From Janthinobacterium sp. TND4EL3 (lineage in GTDB: Bacteria; Pseudomonadota; Gammaproteobacteria; Burkholderiales; Burkholderiaceae_D), in the NCBI RefSeq assembly GCF_900156175.1, contig NZ_FTMV01000007.1, positions 1 to 64,000 of the forward strand: a stretch of 64,000 nucleotides of DNA, given 5' to 3'. Positions 16,266-25,409 of the stretch are shown piece after piece; the stretch's first letter is position 1; every line of letters starts with the position of its first letter. The notes below the pieces were generated by a model, which worked only from the letters and a program-made list of their open reading frames with translations, searched no databases and had not been told where the DNA came from. Position numbers and translations under genes: made by a program.

Positions 16266-16535
16266 ATGATTCAAAAAGAACTCGAAATCATCAACAAGCT
16301 GGGACTGCACGCACGCGCCTCCGCCAAATTTACCCAGCTCGCCGCCAAGTTCAAGAGCGATGTCTGGCTGACCCGCAATGCGCGCCGCATCAACGCCAAG
16401 TCCATCATGGGCGTGATGATGCTGGCCGCCGGCAAGGGCGCGAAAGTGACCCTGGAAGCCGAGGGCGATGATGAGCAGGCATGCGTCGACGCGCTCACCG
16501 CCCTGATTAACGACAGGTTTGGCGAAGGCGAGTAA
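16266..16535 (+). CDS. ptsH: Phosphocarrier protein HPr
   Basis: An 89-aa HPr. The active-site His15 is in NKLGLHARASAKF and the regulatory Ser46 in RINAKSIMGVMML. It carries phosphate from EI (encoded immediately downstream) to the EIIA protein encoded upstream. The start at 16266 (MIQKELEIINK) is the family start; a longer in-frame extension upstream reads through the intergenic hairpin and is not protein-like. Ser46 raises the possibility of control by an HPr kinase, whose gene is not in this window. Confidence 0.96.
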   Translation: MIQKELEIINKLGLHARASAKFTQLAAKFKSDVWLTRNARRINAKSIMGVMMLAAGKGAKVTLEAEGDDEQACVDALTALINDRFGEGE

Positions 16536-16579
16536 TGCCCGCCGAACGCAGCCGCAGCCGCATTCCGACAGGTCAACCC

Positions 16580-18322
16580 ATGGCATCCTTCACGCTCCAC
16601 GGCATCCCGGTCTCCCGCGGCATCGCCATCGGCCGCGCGCACCTGCTGGCGCCGGCCGCCCTTGACGTCAAACATTATCTGGTGGGCCAGGAGCAGATCG
16701 AGGCCGAAGTCCAGCGCCTGCAAAACGCCATTGCCAGCGTCCACAAGGAATTGCAAACCTTGTGGAACGATTTGCCCAAGGATGCGCCCACGGAACTGGG
16801 CGCCTTTATCGACGTGCACGCGCTGATCCTGTCGGATCCGATGATTTCCGAAGCGCCGCTCGATATCATCCGTTCGCGCCACTACAACGCCGAATGGGCG
16901 CTGTTGACGCAGATTGATGAATTGTCGGCGCAGTTCGACGAAATTGAAGACCCATATTTGCGCGAACGCAAGGCCGACATCCAGCAAGTGGCCGAGCGCG
17001 TGCTGAAGGTCTTGCTGGGTACCGAGCAGCTGCTGCCGAAAGCGGCTACCGCGGACGAGTTGATGGCGCAGATGATCGTCGTCGCCCACGATATTTCTCC
17101 GGCCGACATGCTGCAGTTTCGCGACCGCTCCTTCATCGGCTTTATCACCGACGTGGGCGGACAAAACTCGCACACGGCCATCGTCGCGCGCAGCCTCGAT
17201 ATTCCGGCCGCCGTCGGCATGTCGCAGGCGTCGATGCTGATCGAGCAGGACGACTGGCTGATCATCGACGGCGACGCCGGCGTCGTGATCGCCAACCCCA
17301 GCGCGCTGGTGCTGGAACAGTACCGCGAGCGCCAGGTGGCCATGCAGCGCGCGCGCAAGAAGCTGGGCAAGCTGAAAAAGACGCCGGCCGTGACCAAATG
17401 CGGCACGCCCGTCACCCTGCTGGCGAATATCGAACTGCCCGAGGATTGCGCGTTTGCGCTGGAATCGGGCGCCAGCGGCGTGGGCCTGTTCCGTTCAGAA
17501 TTCCTGTTCATGGGCCGTGCGCACAAGATTCCCACCGAGGACGAGCAGTTCGAGGCTTACCGCAGCACGGTGCAGTCGATGAAGGGAAAAGTCGTCACCA
17601 TCCGTACGCTCGACATCGGCGCCGACAAGCCGCTCGACCAGTCCGACCATACGGCCCTGAACCCCGCCCTGGGCTTGCGCGCCATCCGTTACTGCCTGGC
17701 CGAGCCGCAGCTGTTCCTGACGCAGCTGCGGGCGATTCTGCGCGCTTCGGCCTTTGGCAAGGTGCGCATCCTGATCCCCATGCTGGCGCACGCCTTCGAG
17801 ATCGACCAGTCGCTGGCCATGATCGCGCAAGCGAAGGCCAGCCTGCGCGAGGAGGGCGTCAAGTTCGACGATGCCGTCGAAGTGGGCGCCATGATCGAGA
17901 TTCCCGCCGCCGCGCTGGCGCTGCCCATGTTCGTCAAGCGCATGGATTTCCTGTCGATCGGCACGAATGACCTGATCCAGTACACCCTGGCCATCGACCG
18001 GGTCGACTACGAAGTGGCGCATTTGTACAATCCGCTGCATCCGGCCGTGCTGCAGCTGATCTCCATGACGATCGCCGCCGGCCACAAGGCGGGTATCGAT
18101 GTAGCCGTCTGCGGAGAGATGGCGGGCGACGTGAAGCTCACGCGCTTGCTGCTGGGCATGGGCTTGCGCGAGTTTTCCATGCATCCGGCCCAGCTGTTGG
18201 CGGTCAAGCAAGAGATTCTCAACAGCGACCTGGCCCTGATTGCACCACAAATGCGCAAAATTATGCGTTCGATGGAGCCAAATGTGATCGCGGAAGCTGT
18301 CCATCAACTGCAGCTCATGTAA
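16580..18322 (+). CDS. ptsI: Phosphoenolpyruvate–protein phosphotransferase (EI)
   Basis: A 580-aa EI that transfers phosphate from phosphoenolpyruvate to HPr. The phospho-His is about residue 198 in DVGGQNSHTAIVARS. The C-terminal PEP-binding barrel shows GLFRSEFLFMGR, TIRTLDIGADKP, SIGTNDLIQYTLA and VCGEMAGD with the catalytic Cys. I use MASFTLHGIPVSRG as the start; an ATG at 16535 overlaps the HPr stop (TAATG) and would add 15 residues. It is the last PTS gene, followed by two strong hairpins. Confidence 0.96.
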   Translation: MASFTLHGIPVSRGIAIGRAHLLAPAALDVKHYLVGQEQIEAEVQRLQNAIASVHKELQTLWNDLPKDAPTELGAFIDVHALILSDPMISEAPLDIIRSRHYNAEWALLTQIDELSAQFDEIEDPYLRERKADIQQVAERVLKVLLGTEQLLPKAATADELMAQMIVVAHDISPADMLQFRDRSFIGFITDVGGQNSHTAIVARSLDIPAAVGMSQASMLIEQDDWLIIDGDAGVVIANPSALVLEQYRERQVAMQRARKKLGKLKKTPAVTKCGTPVTLLANIELPEDCAFALESGASGVGLFRSEFLFMGRAHKIPTEDEQFEAYRSTVQSMKGKVVTIRTLDIGADKPLDQSDHTALNPALGLRAIRYCLAEPQLFLTQLRAILRASAFGKVRILIPMLAHAFEIDQSLAMIAQAKASLREEGVKFDDAVEVGAMIEIPAAALALPMFVKRMDFLSIGTNDLIQYTLAIDRVDYEVAHLYNPLHPAVLQLISMTIAAGHKAGIDVAVCGEMAGDVKLTRLLLGMGLREFSMHPAQLLAVKQEILNSDLALIAPQMRKIMRSMEPNVIAEAVHQLQLM

Positions 18323-18338
18323 ACTGTCACCTTAAGCA

Positions 18339-18409
18339 TCAGGACACATCGCGCGCGGCAAGATGTGTCCTGACGCTAAAGTTGCAGCACCTATCATCGC
18401 GGTGCTGCA
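18339..18409 (+). other. Two strong hairpins between ptsI and metX
   Basis: TCAGGACACATC (18339-18350) pairs perfectly with GATGTGTCCTGA (18362-18373), a 12-bp stem. TGCAGCACC (18383-18391) pairs with GGTGCTGCA (18401-18409), a 9-bp stem. Neither has a T-tract. They could protect or end the PTS transcript, or form a leader for metX. The sequence does not match a SAM or SAH riboswitch that I know. Confidence 0.75.
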
Positions 18410-18455
18410 TCGACCATGGCCCGTGGGGCCGCCCCCCTTTTATAAACCGACACAC

Positions 18456-19655
18456 ATGTCATCCATTGGAATCGTTTCGCCGCAAACTATGTATTTTGCG
18501 CAACCCCTGCAGCTGCAAAGCGGAGCATCGCTGCGGGACTATATGTTGATGTATGAAACCTACGGCACCCTGAACGCCGACAAATCGAACGCGGTGCTGG
18601 TCTGCCACGCCCTGAACGCCTCGCACCATGTGGCGGGCGTCTACGCGGACGAGCCGAAAAGCACGGGCTGGTGGGATAATATGGTCGGCCCCGGCAAGCC
18701 GCTCGACACCGATAAATTCTTCGTCATCGGCGTCAACAACCTGGGCTCCTGCTTCGGTTCGACCGGCCCGATGCACACCAATCCCGCCACCGGCAAGCCG
18801 TATGGCGCCGCCTTCCCCGTCGTGACGGTGGAAGACTGGGTCAGCGCACAGGCGCGCCTTGCCGATGAACTGGGCATCACCCAGTTCGCCGCCGTGATGG
18901 GGGGGTCTTTGGGCGGCATGCAGGCGCTGGCGTGGAGCATCATGTTTCCGGAACGGCTGCGCCACTGCGTGGTGATCGCCTCGACGGCCAAGCTGTCGGC
19001 GCAGAACATCGCCTTCAACGACGTGGCGCGCCAGGCCATCCTGTCCGATCCCGATTACCGGGGAGGCGACTTCTATGCGCATGGCGTGGTGCCGAAGAAC
19101 GGCTTGCGTGTGGCGCGCATGGTGGGACACATCACGTATCTGTCGAACGATGACATGGCCGAGAAATTCGGCCGCAAGCTGCGCGACGCGGCGCAGACGG
19201 GCGACTACAAATTCGGCTTCGGCATCGATTTCGAGATCGAGTCGTACCTGCGTTATCAGGGCGACAAGTTCTCCGAGTACTTCGACGCGAACACGTATTT
19301 ATTGATCACCAAGGCGCTCGATTATTTCGACCCGGCGCGCGCGCATGGCGGCGACCTGGCCAAGGCCCTGTCGGGTACCAAGGCCAAGTTCTTCCTCGCC
19401 TCGTTTTCCACCGACTGGCGTTTTTCGCCCGAGCGCAGCCGCGAGATCGTCGAAGCGCTCGTGTGCAACCGCCGCCAGGTCACGTATGCCGAAATCGACG
19501 CGCCGCACGGCCACGACGCCTTCCTGCTGGAAGATCCGCGCTACATGAACATGGTGCGCGCCTATTATGGCCAGGTCTGGAACGATATCGGCGCGGGCGC
19601 GCCCGCCGCAGTAAAGAACACCGCCGTCCGCCAGGGCGCGAAGGAGACAGCATGA
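18456..19655 (+). CDS. metX: Homoserine O-acyltransferase MetX
   Basis: A 399-aa alpha/beta-hydrolase-type transferase that activates homoserine for methionine synthesis. Landmarks are [28 protein letters not shown], the nucleophile Ser in [11 protein letters not shown] and the C-terminal catalytic His in [13 protein letters not shown]. Betaproteobacterial MetX enzymes may use succinyl- or acetyl-CoA; I cannot decide which from the sequence. The start at 18456 ([14 protein letters not shown]) matches the family. The stop overlaps the metW start (ATGA), so the pair is co-translated. Confidence 0.95.
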   Translation: MSSIGIVSPQTMYFAQPLQLQSGASLRDYMLMYETYGTLNADKSNAVLVCHALNASHHVAGVYADEPKSTGWWDNMVGPGKPLDTDKFFVIGVNNLGSCFGSTGPMHTNPATGKPYGAAFPVVTVEDWVSAQARLADELGITQFAAVMGGSLGGMQALAWSIMFPERLRHCVVIASTAKLSAQNIAFNDVARQAILSDPDYRGGDFYAHGVVPKNGLRVARMVGHITYLSNDDMAEKFGRKLRDAAQTGDYKFGFGIDFEIESYLRYQGDKFSEYFDANTYLLITKALDYFDPARAHGGDLAKALSGTKAKFFLASFSTDWRFSPERSREIVEALVCNRRQVTYAEIDAPHGHDAFLLEDPRYMNMVRAYYGQVWNDIGAGAPAAVKNTAVRQGAKETA

Positions 19656-20263
19656 CTTTTGACGAATTGAGCGCACTGCGCCCCGACCTGGCCTTCATCG
19701 CCCACTGGGTGCCGAAGAACGCGCATGTGCTGGACGTGGGCTGCGGCGAAGGCGTGATGCTGCAGTACCTGCAAAGCGACAAGGAGTGCAGTGGCTATGG
19801 CATCGAGATCGCCGACGACAAGGTATTGGCCAGTACTTTGCGCGGCGTCAATGTGATCCAGCAGGATATGGAAAAGGGCCTGGCCATCTTTGGCGACAAC
19901 AGTTTCGATACGGTGCTGTGCCTGTCGTCGCTGCAGATGATGAAGCAGGTCGAGCCGCTGTTGCGCGACATCGTGCGCGTGGGCGCCGAGGCCATCGTCT
20001 CGTTTCCCAACTTCGCCTACTGGCCGCACCGCGTGGCCTTGCTGAAAGGCCGCATGCCCGTGTCGAAGTCGCTGCCTTACCAGTGGTATGACACGCCCAA
20101 CGTGCGCTGCGCCACCATCAACGACTTCCGCGAACTGGCCGAGGAGTGCGGCCTGGAAGTGATCGAATGCGTGGCCCTGGCAGAAGGCAAGATGGTCTCC
20201 GTGCTGCCCAACCTGCGCGGCGACCTGGCCGTCTTCCGCCTGCGTAAAAAAGCGGTGCATTGA
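19652..20263 (+). CDS. metW: Methionine biosynthesis protein MetW
   Basis: A 203-aa class I methyltransferase-like protein with the SAM-binding motif [15 protein letters not shown] and the family signatures [11 protein letters not shown] and [11 protein letters not shown]. It starts [20 protein letters not shown]. MetW is paired with MetX in many proteobacteria, and work on such pairs indicates that it is needed for full acyltransferase activity. It overlaps metX by 4 bp and the next gene by 1 bp. Confidence 0.95.
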   Translation: MTFDELSALRPDLAFIAHWVPKNAHVLDVGCGEGVMLQYLQSDKECSGYGIEIADDKVLASTLRGVNVIQQDMEKGLAIFGDNSFDTVLCLSSLQMMKQVEPLLRDIVRVGAEAIVSFPNFAYWPHRVALLKGRMPVSKSLPYQWYDTPNVRCATINDFRELAEECGLEVIECVALAEGKMVSVLPNLRGDLAVFRLRKKAVH

Positions 20264-21522
20264 TGAGTGTCAGCCCGGCGCCAGGATGGCGTTCCTATGC
20301 CAATGGCCGCATGCTGGCCGTGCTGGTGCTGGGCTTCAGTTCCGGCTTGCCCCTGTTCATCCTGCTGTACCTGCTGCAGGCATGGCTGGCCAAGTCGGGA
20401 CTGAACGTCAAGGCGCTGGGGCTGTTCGCCCTGGTGCAGTTCCCCTACATCTGGAAATTCCTGTGGGCGCCCCTGATGGATCGCTACCGCATCCTGGGAC
20501 TGGGGCGCCGGCGCGGCTGGATGGCGGCCACCCAGGTGGCGCTGTTCTTTTCCATTGGCGGCATGGGCATGCTGGACCCGCTCACGCAGATCGGCCTGAT
20601 CGCGGCCGCCGCCGGCGGGGTCGCCTTTCTGTCGGCCAGCCAGGACATCGTCATCGACGCCTACCGGCGCGAAATCCTGTCCGATAACGAGCAGGGCCTG
20701 GGCGCCGCCGTCATCGTCAACGCGTATAAAGTGGCGGGCATGGTGCCGGGCGCGCTGTCGCTGATTTTGGCCGACCGCATGCCGTGGCAGCCCGTCTTCT
20801 GGATCACGGCCGCCTTCATACTGCCGGGCCTCGTCTGCACCTTGCTGATCAAGGAACCCACCGTGTACGGCTCGCCGCCGAAGACCATGCGCGAAGCCAT
20901 CATCTTGCCATTTCAGGAGTTTATTGCGCGCGATGGTTGGCGTAACGCAATGTGGATCCTCGCCTTCGTATTACTCTACAAGATAGGCGACAGCATGGCG
21001 ACGGCACTGGCGACGAAGTTCTATCTCGACCTGGGTTTTTCCATGACGCAGATCGGCCTGGCCGCCAATACCACGGGATTCTGGGCCAGCCTTGCCGGCG
21101 GCGTGGTCGGTGGCGTGTGGATGCTCAAGCTGGGCATCAACCGGGGCCTGTGGGTATTCGGCGCGCTGCAGGCGATTGCCATTCTCGGCTTTGCCTGGCT
21201 GGCGCAGGTGGGGCCGAACACTGTGTTGTTGAGTGCCGTGATCGGTTTTGAAGCGTTTGCCAGCCTGGGCCTGGGAGCTGCCGCCTTTGTCGCCTTTTTG
21301 TCGCGCAGCACGGACCCGCGCTACACGGCCACGCAATATGCCTTGTTTTCCAGCCTGAGCGCCGTGCCGCGCACCCTGATCAATGCCTCGGTGGGTTTTC
21401 TGGTCGCGGAATTGGGCTGGTTCTCGTTTTTCATCGTGTGCTTCTTCCTGGCCTTCCCGGCCATGATGATGCTGCCTAAAATTGCTCCATGGAGGTCTGC
21501 CAATGGCACCAATATCCCTTAA
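20263..21522 (+). CDS. AmpG-like MFS permease
   Basis: A 419-aa major-facilitator transporter with about twelve membrane helices. The sequence GFSSGLPLFILLYLLQAWL near the N-terminus, PYIWKFLWAPLMDRY in loop 2-3 and SASQDIVIDAYRRE are typical of AmpG, which imports anhydromuropeptides for cell-wall recycling. The ATG at 20263 overlaps the metW stop by one base. Gene order alone does not link it to methionine synthesis. Confidence 0.88.
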   Translation: MSVSPAPGWRSYANGRMLAVLVLGFSSGLPLFILLYLLQAWLAKSGLNVKALGLFALVQFPYIWKFLWAPLMDRYRILGLGRRRGWMAATQVALFFSIGGMGMLDPLTQIGLIAAAAGGVAFLSASQDIVIDAYRREILSDNEQGLGAAVIVNAYKVAGMVPGALSLILADRMPWQPVFWITAAFILPGLVCTLLIKEPTVYGSPPKTMREAIILPFQEFIARDGWRNAMWILAFVLLYKIGDSMATALATKFYLDLGFSMTQIGLAANTTGFWASLAGGVVGGVWMLKLGINRGLWVFGALQAIAILGFAWLAQVGPNTVLLSAVIGFEAFASLGLGAAAFVAFLSRSTDPRYTATQYALFSSLSAVPRTLINASVGFLVAELGWFSFFIVCFFLAFPAMMMLPKIAPWRSANGTNIP

Positions 21523-22405
21523 ACGTTACGTCATCCTGGCCAGCCTGTGCGCGGCCACCGCGCTGGCGCCGCTGTCCGCCCACGCCCAGCAGGCGACGGT
21601 CCAGGACGGCATCAAGGTGCGTCCCCTGTCGACGTCGCGCATCTTTGCCGGCGGCGCCGATTTCAATGCACAATCGAAGCAGCAATATGCGCAGCTGGTC
21701 AACGAGGCGAAGGAAAAAAATGCGCTGGTGCCCGACAGCGATCCGCAAGTGAAACGCCTGCGCGCCATCGCCCAGCGCATCATCCCGTTCGCCACGCGCT
21801 GGAACGAGGCGGCGGCCGACTGGAACTGGCAGGTCAACCTGCTCAATTCCGACCAGGTCAATGCGTTCTGCATGCCGGGCGGGCAGATCGCTTTTTACAG
21901 CGGCATCATTACCAAGCTGAACCTGACCGATGACGAAGTGGCCATCGTCATGGGCCATGAGATTTCGCACGCCTTGCGCGAACACTCGCAGGCGCAGGCG
22001 GGCAAGGGCAATCTGGCGGCCGTCGGCGCCAAGCTGGCCGGCGCCGGCCTGTCGGCCTGGCTCGGCGTCGATCCGAGCATCACCAGTACCGCCACGAATA
22101 TGGCGGCGCAGGGCGTGATGCTGAAGTTTTCGCGCGACGATGAGCGCGAAGCGGACCTGATCGGCATGGACCTGGCCGCGCGCGCCGGTTTCGACCCGCG
22201 CGCCGGCGTCATCCTTTGGCAGAAAATGGCGGCAGTGAGCAAGGGCGCGCCGCCGGAATTCCTCTCGACGCACCCGTCGGGCAAGGACCGCATCTCGCAG
22301 ATGAACAGCCACATGGCACAAGTGCTGCCGCTGTACGCGCGCAGCAAGGGCGTCAGCGTGGACGCCTTGCCGCCGTACCGCAGCAACGCCATCGCACAGC
22401 GCTAG
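21503..22405 (+). CDS. M48-family zinc metallopeptidase, secreted
   Basis: About 300 aa. A signal peptide ends after SAHAQ (about residue 25). The M48 catalytic motif HEISH is in IVMGHEISHALREHSQ, with the third ligand Glu in DDEREADLIGMDLAARAGF. It resembles periplasmic LoiP/YcaL-type proteases that act on outer-membrane proteins. GGAGG lies 8 bp before the ATG at 21503. It overlaps the permease gene by 20 bp and ends 1 bp before the next gene. Confidence 0.92.
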   Translation: MAPISLKRYVILASLCAATALAPLSAHAQQATVQDGIKVRPLSTSRIFAGGADFNAQSKQQYAQLVNEAKEKNALVPDSDPQVKRLRAIAQRIIPFATRWNEAAADWNWQVNLLNSDQVNAFCMPGGQIAFYSGIITKLNLTDDEVAIVMGHEISHALREHSQAQAGKGNLAAVGAKLAGAGLSAWLGVDPSITSTATNMAAQGVMLKFSRDDEREADLIGMDLAARAGFDPRAGVILWQKMAAVSKGAPPEFLSTHPSGKDRISQMNSHMAQVLPLYARSKGVSVDALPPYRSNAIAQR

Positions 22406-22406
22406 G

Positions 22407-23306
22407 ATGCCGAAGCGTCACGCGGCCTCACCCTTGCCCATGCGCGACGGCGTGGCAGCCAGCTACCTGTGGCTGCCGGAAGGGCAGTGGCCGGACATGC
22501 TCTCCTTCCTGGTCGAGCGCTATCCGCAGATCAGCGCCGCGCAATGGCGGGACCGCATGGCGCGCGGCGAAGTGGTCAATGGCGACGGCGCCGTGCTGGC
22601 GCCGGACAGCGCATACAGGCGCGGCATGCGTATTTTTTACTACCGCGAGCTGGAGCGGGAAACGCCGATCCCGTTCCAAGAGGAAATCCTGTTCCAGGAT
22701 GAACATCTGATCGTGGTCGACAAGCCGCATTTCCTGCCCATGACGCCGGGCGGGCGCTTCGTGCAGGAGACCTTGCTGACGCGCCTGAAGAAAAGGCTCG
22801 ATTGCGCCGACCTCACGCCCATCCACCGCCTCGACCGCGAGACGGCCGGCGTGGTGATTTTTTCGCGCCAGATCGCCAGCCGGGGCGCCTACCAGTCGCT
22901 GTTCCAGCGCCGCGAGGTGCGCAAGACGTACGAGGCGCTGGCGCCCGTGCTGGCGGGACGCGATTTTCCATTTACCTACCGCAGCCGCATGGTGGACGGC
23001 GACAAGTTTTTCCTCATGCGCGAAGAGGCGGGCGAGCCGAACTCGGAAACCGTCATCGACGTGATCGAAGAGCGCGGCGGCGTGAATCTGTACCGCTTGC
23101 AGCCGCACACGGGGCGCAAGCACCAGCTGCGCGTGCACCTGGCCTCGCTGGGCATCCCCATCGTCAACGATGCGTTTTACCCTGTTGCCCTGCCGTGCAA
23201 GGAAGACGACATGTCGCAGCCGCTGCAGCTGCTGGCGCGCGCGATCGATTTCACGGACCCTTTGAGCGGCGCGCCGCGCCACTTTGAAAGCCGGCGCAGC
23301 CTGTAG
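22407..23306 (+). CDS. RluA-family pseudouridine synthase
   Basis: A 299-aa RNA-modifying enzyme. The catalytic motif HRLDRETAGVVIF contains the essential Asp, and later blocks are RREVRKTYEAL and LYRLQPHTGRKHQLRVHL. The N-terminal part (about residues 1-90) is an S4-like or extended domain. Which rRNA or tRNA uridine it modifies cannot be read from the sequence. It is the last gene of a tightly packed run that starts with metX and converges on xth. Confidence 0.92.
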   Translation: MPKRHAASPLPMRDGVAASYLWLPEGQWPDMLSFLVERYPQISAAQWRDRMARGEVVNGDGAVLAPDSAYRRGMRIFYYRELERETPIPFQEEILFQDEHLIVVDKPHFLPMTPGGRFVQETLLTRLKKRLDCADLTPIHRLDRETAGVVIFSRQIASRGAYQSLFQRREVRKTYEALAPVLAGRDFPFTYRSRMVDGDKFFLMREEAGEPNSETVIDVIEERGGVNLYRLQPHTGRKHQLRVHLASLGIPIVNDAFYPVALPCKEDDMSQPLQLLARAIDFTDPLSGAPRHFESRRSL

Positions 23307-23312
23307 CTGTGC

Positions 23313-24089
23313 TTATGCCTTGACGGTGTAATCGATGATCAGGGGCGCATGGTCGGAAAACCGCTCGTCCTTGTAGACGCTGACCGTATGCGCCTGGGCC
23401 GCGATGCCGGGCGTGGCGACGTGGTAATCGATGCGCCAGCCCACGTTCTTCGCGTAGGCTTGTCCGCGGTTGCTCCACCACGTGTACTGGTCTTCGCGCT
23501 TGTCCAGGCCGCGGTGCACGTCGACAAAGCCCACTTCGTCGAAGACGCGCGTCAGCCATGCGCGTTCCTCGGGCAGGAAGCCGGAGTTCTTCTTGTTGCC
23601 CTTCCAGTTCTTCAGGTCGATTTCGTGGTGGGCGATGTTCCAGTCGCCGCAGATGACCACTTCGCGGCCCAGCGCCTTCAATTCCAGCAGGTGCGGCAGG
23701 AACAGTTCCATGAAGCGGAACTTGGCTTCCTGGCGCTCCGGTCCGGACGAGCCGGAGGGGCAGTACACGGAAATGACGGACAGGTTGCCAAAATCACAGC
23801 GCACGTAGCGGCCTTCGGCGTCGAATTCGGGGCTGCCGAAGCCGATATGCACGGCGTCCGGTTCCACCTTGCTGTATACGCCCGTGCCGGAGTAGCCCTT
23901 TTTCTCGGCATAGTGGAAATGGCCATGGTAGCCGTGCGGGTTGAGGAATTCCGGCGTCATGTCGGGCAGCTGCGCCTTCAATTCCTGCACGCAGATGAAA
24001 TCGGCCGTCTGCGTGCCCATCCAGTTGAAAAAGCCTTTTTTTGCGGCGGAACGGATGCCGTTCAGGTTGGCGGAGATAATTTTTGGCAT
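23313..24089 (-). CDS. xth: Exodeoxyribonuclease III
   Basis: A 258-aa Mg-dependent AP endonuclease and 3'-exonuclease of the EEP superfamily. It starts MPKIISANLNGIRSAAKKGF and shows FICVQELKAQ (metal Glu), CGDWNIAHHEIDLKNWKGN, WRIDYHVATP and the final FSDHAPL with the catalytic His. This is DNA base-excision repair. I use the ATG at 24089; longer upstream sequence in frame overlaps the region between this gene and pyrE and is not conserved. Confidence 0.95.
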   Translation of the reverse strand: MPKIISANLNGIRSAAKKGFFNWMGTQTADFICVQELKAQLPDMTPEFLNPHGYHGHFHYAEKKGYSGTGVYSKVEPDAVHIGFGSPEFDAEGRYVRCDFGNLSVISVYCPSGSSGPERQEAKFRFMELFLPHLLELKALGREVVICGDWNIAHHEIDLKNWKGNKKNSGFLPEERAWLTRVFDEVGFVDVHRGLDKREDQYTWWSNRGQAYAKNVGWRIDYHVATPGIAAQAHTVSVYKDERFSDHAPLIIDYTVKA

Positions 24090-24198
24090 AGGTCGAAAGT
24101 GAAAAGGGCGCTGGACGGGGCCGGCGGGCGCGGCATGGCGATTGTCTCGCCGCTGCGCGCGGATTAAAATACAGGCACTTTTAAAAAATGAGGCTAAT

Positions 24199-24861
24199 GT
24201 GAATAATTTACGCCAGCAGTTTATCGCGTTTTCAGTATCCAAGGGAGTCTTGCGGTTCGGCGAGTTCACCACCAAGGCCGGACGCCAGTCGCCGTACTTC
24301 TTCAATGCGGGCCTGTTCCATGACGGCGCCACCCTGGCCGAGCTGGCGCAGTTCTACGCCCAGACCCTGCTCGACTCGGGCGTGGAATTCGACATGCTGT
24401 TCGGCCCCGCCTACAAGGGCATCACCCTGGCGTCGGCCACCGCCGTGGCGCTGGCCGGCAAGGGCCGCAACACCTCGTTCGCCTTCAACCGCAAGGAAGC
24501 CAAGGACCATGGCGAAGGCGGCACCATCGTCGGCGCCAAGCTGCATGGCAAGGTTGTCATCATTGACGATGTGATCTCGGCCGGCACCTCGGTGCGCGAA
24601 TCGGTGGACATGATCCGCGCCGCCGGCGCCGAGCCATGCGCCGTGCTGATCGCCCTGGACCGCATGGAGCGCTCGGGCCCGGACGGCCAGCTGTCGCCAA
24701 GTTCGGCGGTGCAGGAAGTGTCGAAACAGTACGGCATTCCCGTCATCTCGATCGGCAACCTGGACGACTTGTTCGGTTACCTGAACGGCGCGGGCGCCGA
24801 TCCGGAACTGCTGAAACATAAAGAGGCTGTCTCCGCCTACCGCGCGCGCTACGGCATCTAA
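24199..24861 (+). CDS. pyrE: Orotate phosphoribosyltransferase
   Basis: A 220-aa enzyme of pyrimidine synthesis that adds phosphoribose to orotate. The start is a GTG (24199) with GAGG upstream, giving [20 protein letters not shown]. Motifs are [41 protein letters not shown] and the PRPP loop [17 protein letters not shown]. It is divergent from xth. Confidence 0.97.
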   Translation: MNNLRQQFIAFSVSKGVLRFGEFTTKAGRQSPYFFNAGLFHDGATLAELAQFYAQTLLDSGVEFDMLFGPAYKGITLASATAVALAGKGRNTSFAFNRKEAKDHGEGGTIVGAKLHGKVVIIDDVISAGTSVRESVDMIRAAGAEPCAVLIALDRMERSGPDGQLSPSSAVQEVSKQYGIPVISIGNLDDLFGYLNGAGADPELLKHKEAVSAYRARYGI

Positions 24862-24874
24862 GGTTCAGGCGCGC

Positions 24875-25201
24875 TTGAACGTCCTGTTCGTTTGCAGCCG
24901 CAACCAGTGGCGCAGCCCCACTGCGGAGCGGGTATGGCGTCGCCATCCCGCCATGTCCGTGCGTTCGGGCGGTACCAGTCCGAACGCGCGCCATCCCGTC
25001 AATGCGAATGACCTGGCCTGGTGCGAGGTGATTTTCGTGATGGAGGAGAAGCACAAGTCGCGCCTGCGCGCGCAGTTTGGCCGCCTGCTCGAGCACAAGA
25101 CCATCCACGTGCTCGATATCCCCGACGAGTATCAATTCATGCAGCCGGAACTGGTCGAGCAGCTCGAACTGTCGGTCGCGTCCATTCTCGGCCTCGATTG
25201 A
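24875..25201 (+). CDS. Low-molecular-weight protein tyrosine phosphatase-like protein
   Basis: A 108-aa protein, shorter than the usual 140-160 aa of the family. The phosphate-binding loop C-x5-R-S is present in FVCSRNQWRSPTAE. An acidic pair in LDIPDEYQFM may replace the usual DP general-acid loop. It starts at a TTG 13 bp after pyrE, so it is probably in the same transcript. It may be a phosphatase or a non-catalytic relative. Its last 65 bp overlap the convergent GNAT gene. Confidence 0.75.
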   Translation: MNVLFVCSRNQWRSPTAERVWRRHPAMSVRSGGTSPNARHPVNANDLAWCEVIFVMEEKHKSRLRAQFGRLLEHKTIHVLDIPDEYQFMQPELVEQLELSVASILGLD

Positions 25202-25409
25202 CCCAGCGCACCTGCGCATAGCGCCGCTGGATTTCGCGCATCAATACCCTGGCCACGCCGCGATGGCGAAATGGCGGTTTCACGAACAGCATGTTGAGCG
25301 TGGCTTCGTCGCCGCAGGGGCTGAAATCGAGCATGGCCACCTGCTGCCCGTCGATCCACGCGCACAGCGCGCTGTCCCCTTGCCAGTCTATCCGCATCAC
25401 GCCAGCCAT
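25137..25409 (-). CDS. Small GNAT-family N-acetyltransferase
   Basis: A 90-aa protein with a compact GNAT core: strand MRIDWQGDSALCAWIDGQQV, then LNMLFVKPPFRHRGVARVLM with the acetyl-CoA-binding RxxGxA pattern (RHRGVA). It is short for the family and the C-terminal end looks low-complexity, so it may be a fragment. It overlaps the TauE stop by 13 bp upstream and the phosphatase gene by 65 bp at its 3' end. Confidence 0.65.
   Translation of the reverse strand: MAGVMRIDWQGDSALCAWIDGQQVAMLDFSPCGDEATLNMLFVKPPFRHRGVARVLMREIQRRYAQVRWVNRGREWTRPTVRAARPVPAA

Noticed and set aside
18323-18455. SAM or SAH riboswitch before metX
   Set aside because: The two hairpins do not show the conserved core of any SAM or SAH class that I know.
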